Shown: one piece after another, positions 3,326 to 6,809 of the stretch
How positions within the stretch are numbered: position 1 is the stretch's first letter
How the letters are laid out: the number at the start of each line of letters is the position of its first letter
The notes under the pieces: model-generated
Seen by the model: the letters and a program-made list of their open reading frames with translations, nothing else
Database searches by the model: none
What the model was told of the DNA's origin: nothing
Assembly (NCBI GenBank): GCA_027858145.1
Contig: JAQIDF010000464.1
Location: forward strand, 1-6,809
DNA: 6,809 bases
Source of the DNA: Prolixibacteraceae bacterium
GTDB taxonomy: Bacteria; Bacteroidota; Bacteroidia; Bacteroidales; Prolixibacteraceae
Reading direction: 5' to 3'
Program-made: the position numbers and the translations under genes

Positions 3326-5677
3326 TTATTCTTTTATAAATTTCAAACGGGTTGATTGTTCTTCATCTGTTACTTCCAGCATATAAACTCCTTTGGGGAG
3401 TTGTTTGATGGGTATAAGCTGTGTGCTTGTGTCCGATTTCAGGATTCTGCCATTCATATCAATGATTTGGTAATTAAAAAGCTGGTTTGTGCCTTTTACA
3501 AATAAGGCATCATTGGCAGGATTTGGATACAGGGATATTCTTCTTGTGTTATTGAGTTGCTTAACATTCGAGATAATGACATCATCATTCAGTAGCACGG
3601 TGCCAAAAAGCGAAGCATTCTGCCAGGCCTGATCGGATGCAGCATTCCAGGCCATTTTTGCATCCCTGTCGCCGCCGTCATCATCATCGTTAATCATAAA
3701 ATCAAAGCCCATTTTTTTGTTGCGGGGGATGCCATTAATGGTTTCCCAGGGTATTTTTGCTTCAATGATATAGCGGGTTGGTGTATCAGAATAGCTGTAA
3801 ACCACGCCCTCTGTTGAGTGCCCGGATGGGATTGTCCCAATGGTTTCACCATCGTTCCATAAAAAGGAAAACTGCACATCGTCTGAGTCGTAGGAGGTCG
3901 CGTGGGAATAATCGGTATCGAAATAAAATTCAACAATATCATCGTTGTATGGCGTTGAACTATCATCAATTTTTATGTCGTCGGTTACCTCTGCCAACAA
4001 ATAAATACAACTATCGTCCCACAATACCTTTGCATGTCCGCTCAGGTCTGCTTCGGGTATGTTGGAGCCTGCAAGTTCGCTTGTAACGATGTGTTTTTCA
4101 ACTTTTTTCTGTGTCCATACATCGTCAATAAGCCCGTCAATTACCGGAGGTGTATCTGTTTTGTATATATTTAACGTGGGGGCTTTTACCGTGAATTCAA
4201 TAACATTGGAGTACCCGGTGAAACCTTCGCTATCGATGGCCTTTGCCGAGACAGAGTATGAGCCCGGTGAGAGGTTGTTGAGAGCAAGGTTGTAAGGTGG
4301 TTCAAGAGCTTCAGAAATAATTTCGCCGTTGTTATGAAACACAACTTTTTCAACATCATCGTTAATGTCTTCTACTTTTGTGGTTAAGGTGAGCGATGCG
4401 GGGGCATCGAGTACCGATCCGGTTGTTAGTGAGTCGATACTTATTGCCGGTGTTTTTGGGTCAACATATCTCCATGGGCTTATCCAGTGTAAATAGTCAA
4501 CCTCGTGAAAATTGTGAACGCGTATTTTAGTGTCGGCGTTAATGCTGTCGAATAAAAATTTGTTGACAAAAGCTTGTACTTCCGGATATGATGCCTGAGG
4601 TAATTGGCAGTGATTATGCCCCGAACGGAACGAAAACCCAAAGCGGTCGGATATATCAAAATGCTTATAAACTTCTTCAGCAGCACGGCAGGCAACATAG
4701 CCCGACTCATCGCCCAACCATGTGAATGGCGGGTTGCCCAGTACCAGAAGCGCTCTTGGCACAATCATGGCCATCAGTTCGTGATGGTCGTGAGGCAACA
4801 GGCCAACCTGTCCCTGAAATTCAGTCTTCATGCTTTGTTTAAACCATGAGTAGTTGGTGTTGTCAATTTTTTCAACGTTTCCAATGGTTTCTGAAACACG
4901 CCACGAGTTAATGCCACCGCCGCCTGATTCCTGTACAATTGTCAATGCTATACGTTCGTCAAAAGCTCCGCCAAACAAGGCCATTTTGCCGGCATACGAG
5001 CAGCCGGTAACAGCAATTCGGTTTATATTGGCATTGAGTTCATCCTGTACAATTTCAATTCCATCGATCATCCGGCTGATACCCCACGACCAGGCACTGT
5101 AGTAGCCTACACTCTTCAAATCGGGGTACAATTTAAAGTAGGGGGCGTTGTTGTCGCGCTGCCCTTCATGTGAGCTGATAACCACCTGATTGTGAATGAA
5201 AGGAATTTGTATTGTGCCCTCGAACAATTGCGGAGGCAGGCTCCCTGTTCCTGAGTTCATGCCAATTACAATTGGGAACGGACCTTCACCTTCGGGAATA
5301 TTTACCTGTGATGTTAATGTAAGTGTTTGCCCGTTATCGGTAATTTCAACAGTGAGTGTATCACCGTTGAGTGTTGCGGTTATATCTTCAGGTTGTGCGG
5401 GTTTGGGGCCAATTTCATAGCGTTCAATTTCGGCCATAATCTCGTTTCGGCGGCATTCCCATTCTTCAATAGTTTCGGCATGCCCGCTACCATCCGACCA
5501 TTCAAACGGATCGGGTAGTAAGGGGACGTTTTCAAGGTTTTCGGGTGAAGGTAAAGCCGGTTGTTCGCAATCGGAACCGGTGTTTTCTTTATTGTATGAA
5601 AACGGAAGTTGTGCAACAGCGTCGCAGGCAATAAGTCCACTGATAATAATTGTCAGCAGTTTAATCTTTAGGTTCAT
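3326..5677 (-). CDS. Secreted CE15 glucuronoyl esterase-like enzyme with Ig, CBM9 and T9SS sorting domains
   Basis: A 783-residue modular secreted enzyme. Residues 1-23 form a signal peptide, with likely cleavage after AVA22 before Gln23; a lipobox-like LIAC (15-18) is also present. Residues about 35-395 are a CE15 alpha/beta hydrolase: the nucleophile elbow is GCSYAGK (225-231, Ser227), the acid is probably Glu250 in VQESGGGG (23 residues on, as in fungal glucuronoyl esterases), and the His is probably His356 in GHNHC (353-357). CE15 enzymes cleave esters between xylan-bound 4-O-methyl-glucuronate and lignin alcohols. The residue after Ser is Tyr instead of the usual Arg. Residues about 408-498 are an Ig-like domain. 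Residues about 503-697 resemble CBM9 (PVIDGLIDDVW start, NDDDDGGDRD, KMAWN). Residues about 713-783 are a type A T9SS sorting domain (SLYPNPAND, MNGRIL, LPKGVYMLEV, ending KFIKE). It should be exported and anchored or released at the cell surface. It lies 97 bases downstream of the beta-helix gene on the same strand. The substrate is inferred. Confidence 0.9.
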   Translation of the reverse strand: MNLKIKLLTIIISGLIACDAVAQLPFSYNKENTGSDCEQPALPSPENLENVPLLPDPFEWSDGSGHAETIEEWECRRNEIMAEIERYEIGPKPAQPEDITATLNGDTLTVEITDNGQTLTLTSQVNIPEGEGPFPIVIGMNSGTGSLPPQLFEGTIQIPFIHNQVVISSHEGQRDNNAPYFKLYPDLKSVGYYSAWSWGISRMIDGIEIVQDELNANINRIAVTGCSYAGKMALFGGAFDERIALTIVQESGGGGINSWRVSETIGNVEKIDNTNYSWFKQSMKTEFQGQVGLLPHDHHELMAMIVPRALLVLGNPPFTWLGDESGYVACRAAEEVYKHFDISDRFGFSFRSGHNHCQLPQASYPEVQAFVNKFLFDSINADTKIRVHNFHEVDYLHWISPWRYVDPKTPAISIDSLTTGSVLDAPASLTLTTKVEDINDDVEKVVFHNNGEIISEALEPPYNLALNNLSPGSYSVSAKAIDSEGFTGYSNVIEFTVKAPTLNIYKTDTPPVIDGLIDDVWTQKKVEKHIVTSELAGSNIPEADLSGHAKVLWDDSCIYLLAEVTDDIKIDDSSTPYNDDIVEFYFDTDYSHATSYDSDDVQFSFLWNDGETIGTIPSGHSTEGVVYSYSDTPTRYIIEAKIPWETINGIPRNKKMGFDFMINDDDDGGDRDAKMAWNAASDQAWQNASLFGTVLLNDDVIISNVKQLNNTRRISLYPNPANDALFVKGTNQLFNYQIIDMNGRILKSDTSTQLIPIKQLPKGVYMLEVTDEEQSTRLKFIKE

Positions 5678-5774
5678 AAGTCTGTTAATTTACTGTCGGT
5701 TAGTATTTAGGTCTTAAATATACATGTTTCGACAGCAAAAACAGTTGAAAGATTTATCGTCTTTGTATGAATTT
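5678..5774 (-). promoter_or_regulatory. Spacer upstream of CE15 gene with inverted repeat and possible promoter
   Basis: This 97-base spacer holds a perfect 6-base inverted repeat CTGTCG/CGACAG (5693-5698 and 5730-5735, 31-base loop). Within the loop, on the - strand, TATATTTA (5722 down to 5715) is one base off the TAnnTTTG -7 element. No -33 motif stands at the usual distance; the nearest TTTG is only 13 bases away. The repeat could be an operator overlapping the promoter. Without it the gene could be read through from the beta-helix gene. Support is weak for either choice. Confidence 0.35.
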
Positions 5775-6809
5775 TTAATATAAAATACCACTTTGCGATG
5801 TCAGGGTCCATTCTCCAACCCAGTTGTAATTGTCAAAAGCACCAATATAGTTTGCAGTCTCGAAAAAATCATTTTCAGGGAGCGGTGCAAAATTGGTAAA
5901 AAGTTCAGCGTTGTCTGATATCAATGTGATGCTCGATTCGTCTTGTTCAAAACCGGGATTGGTAAATCGGTTTCCGGCGTTTGTAAAATAATCGTCGATA
6001 AGCAATTGCTCGTCGGTAACATCTTCATTGTTCAACGGATAAATCGAGAAGAATCTTTCGCTTTGATTGTTGTTGATGTTATGGAAAATACAGTTTTTAA
6101 TCTCAAGGATATTGTTTTGCCATTGAGTGAAACTGTTATCACGTACTGAGCTGTATTCTATTTCAATGCCTTCATTCTGGTTAATAAAAACAGCGTTGGC
6201 AATTACACCCCCGGCATTATCGTTAAACGACATAAGTTTGTTTGAATACTCGGTGCCACGTCCCAGTCCGGAAACATTGTAAATAGTCGGAAGGGTGAAA
6301 GGCCGGGCGGTTTTAATCTCTTCGCCGCCGTCAATTTCAATGAGCTTGTCGCCATAATTGCTGTTTTGCAGCAGGCACCAAAATTGTCCGTTTCCGCGAT
6401 ACCCCAGATCGATATCAACTGCATCGTCGTCGCAATTGGCCACAACAAGGTTACTCAGGTTAACCGTTCCGCCAAAAATTTCAACACCATCATCGGCATT
6501 GGCAACCACTTCAATATTATCGATAACCGTTCCGGATCCTAAGCCTCCCAGCGTTAGCCCGTTTATTTCATTGTCTTTTCCAAGGTCCGTTCCTCCATGC
6601 CTTATCGAAACGTAGCGGAGTATGCCCGAGTTATCTTCGTCGTTATTACCTCCAAAAATACCACGGGGTTCCGAAACCGGTATACCTTCAATATGTGCCT
6701 CTCCGTTCGGGGTGTTAATTGACGCGCTTCCCAAAATGATAAGGCCACCCCAAAGTCCGTATTCGTTAATGCCAACAGAGCCATTAAGATCATCGCCTTC
6801 GGCTGTGAA
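5775..6809 (-). CDS. Secreted beta-helix-like protein, C-terminal part (N-terminus outside window)
   Basis: The frame is open from the right edge (6809) to the TAA at 5777-5775, giving the last 344 residues. There is no start codon need within the window: the TTG at 6734 is an internal Leu, and the preceding 25 codons (FTAEGDDLNG..., NEYGLWGGLIILG) continue the fold. The text NEYGLWGGLIILG, HIEGIP, DNSGILRYVSIRHGGTD, EINGLTLGGLGSGTVIDNIEVV, ADDGVEIFGGTVNLSNLVV and DDDAVDIDLGY is typical of a family of extracellular Bacteroidota proteins with a right-handed parallel beta-helix appearance. Gly- and Asn/Asp-rich turns recur with a spacing of a helix rung. It ends with IGAFDNYNWVGEWT and has no T9SS sorting domain, so surface attachment, if any, must be N-terminal (for example a lipoprotein signal) and is unseen. 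The function is unknown; polysaccharide binding or lyase-like activity is conceivable but not shown. It probably precedes and may be co-expressed with the CE15 gene. Confidence 0.85.
   Translation of the reverse strand, partial: FTAEGDDLNGSVGINEYGLWGGLIILGSASINTPNGEAHIEGIPVSEPRGIFGGNNDEDNSGILRYVSIRHGGTDLGKDNEINGLTLGGLGSGTVIDNIEVVANADDGVEIFGGTVNLSNLVVANCDDDAVDIDLGYRGNGQFWCLLQNSNYGDKLIEIDGGEEIKTARPFTLPTIYNVSGLGRGTEYSNKLMSFNDNAGGVIANAVFINQNEGIEIEYSSVRDNSFTQWQNNILEIKNCIFHNINNNQSERFFSIYPLNNEDVTDEQLLIDDYFTNAGNRFTNPGFEQDESSITLISDNAELFTNFAPLPENDFFETANYIGAFDNYNWVGEWTLTSQSGILY

Noticed and set aside
3694..5640. Several open frames of 60-102 codons overlapping the CE15 gene on both strands
   Set aside because: They lie within the convincing CE15-Ig-CBM9-T9SS frame, show no family resemblance and have low-complexity translations; they are shadow frames.
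5775..6734. TTG at 6734 as the start of the beta-helix gene
   Set aside because: The frame stays open through another 25 codons to the window edge, and those codons read as part of the same fold (NEYGLWGGLIILG).
5943..6793. Short frames on either strand overlapping the beta-helix gene
   Set aside because: The - strand beta-helix frame is open to the window edge and matches a recognisable family; the others do not.

Overview
The window looks like a chromosome fragment from a member of the Bacteroidota. The evidence is a C-terminal type IX secretion (T9SS) sorting domain on a large secreted enzyme, the lack of Shine-Dalgarno sequences before the genes, a TAnnTTTG-type -7 element, and protein families typical of polysaccharide-degrading Bacteroidota. 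A marine or sediment Marinilabiliales-like organism is plausible, but that is inference.

The window has two unlike halves. The left half (1 to about 3305) is visibly AT-rich. It holds small, functionally unrelated genes, all on the + strand, separated by structured non-coding DNA: the 3' end of a six-TM membrane protein gene (copy 1), a Fic-domain protein, a complete second copy of the membrane gene, a fragment of a RecG-like/AlbA-type ATP-binding regulator, the last codons of a HigB/RelE-type toxin, and the intact cognate antitoxin gene. The two membrane-gene copies, with their 3' non-coding tails, form a direct repeat (1-278 and 2207-2463). Copy 1 has a premature stop. The Fic gene and the antitoxin gene are each bracketed by a 9-bp inverted repeat. 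The left arm follows a G and begins TT; the right arm lies 3 to 5 bases after the stop codon. This is the geometry of integron gene cassettes (core site at the 5' end, complementary inverse core site just after the stop). No integrase is in the window and the boxes do not match the classical attC consensus well. The best reading is an integron-like or otherwise cassette-organised variable region; this is the main hypothesis for follow-up.

The right half (about 3326 to 6809, - strand) is richer in G+C and looks like resident carbohydrate-utilisation DNA. It encodes a large secreted protein with CE15 (glucuronoyl esterase-like), Ig-like, CBM9-like and T9SS sorting domains, and upstream of it the C-terminal 344 residues of a secreted or surface beta-helix-like protein that runs off the right edge. 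The CE15 enzyme would cut ester links between 4-O-methyl-glucuronate on xylan and lignin alcohols, with the CBM9 module holding it to the polysaccharide. Its catalytic triad can be placed, but the Arg usually found after the nucleophile is a Tyr.

The halves meet tail to tail between the antitoxin stop (3121) and the CE15 stop (3326). That gap holds a bulged inverted repeat and is the likely edge of the variable region.
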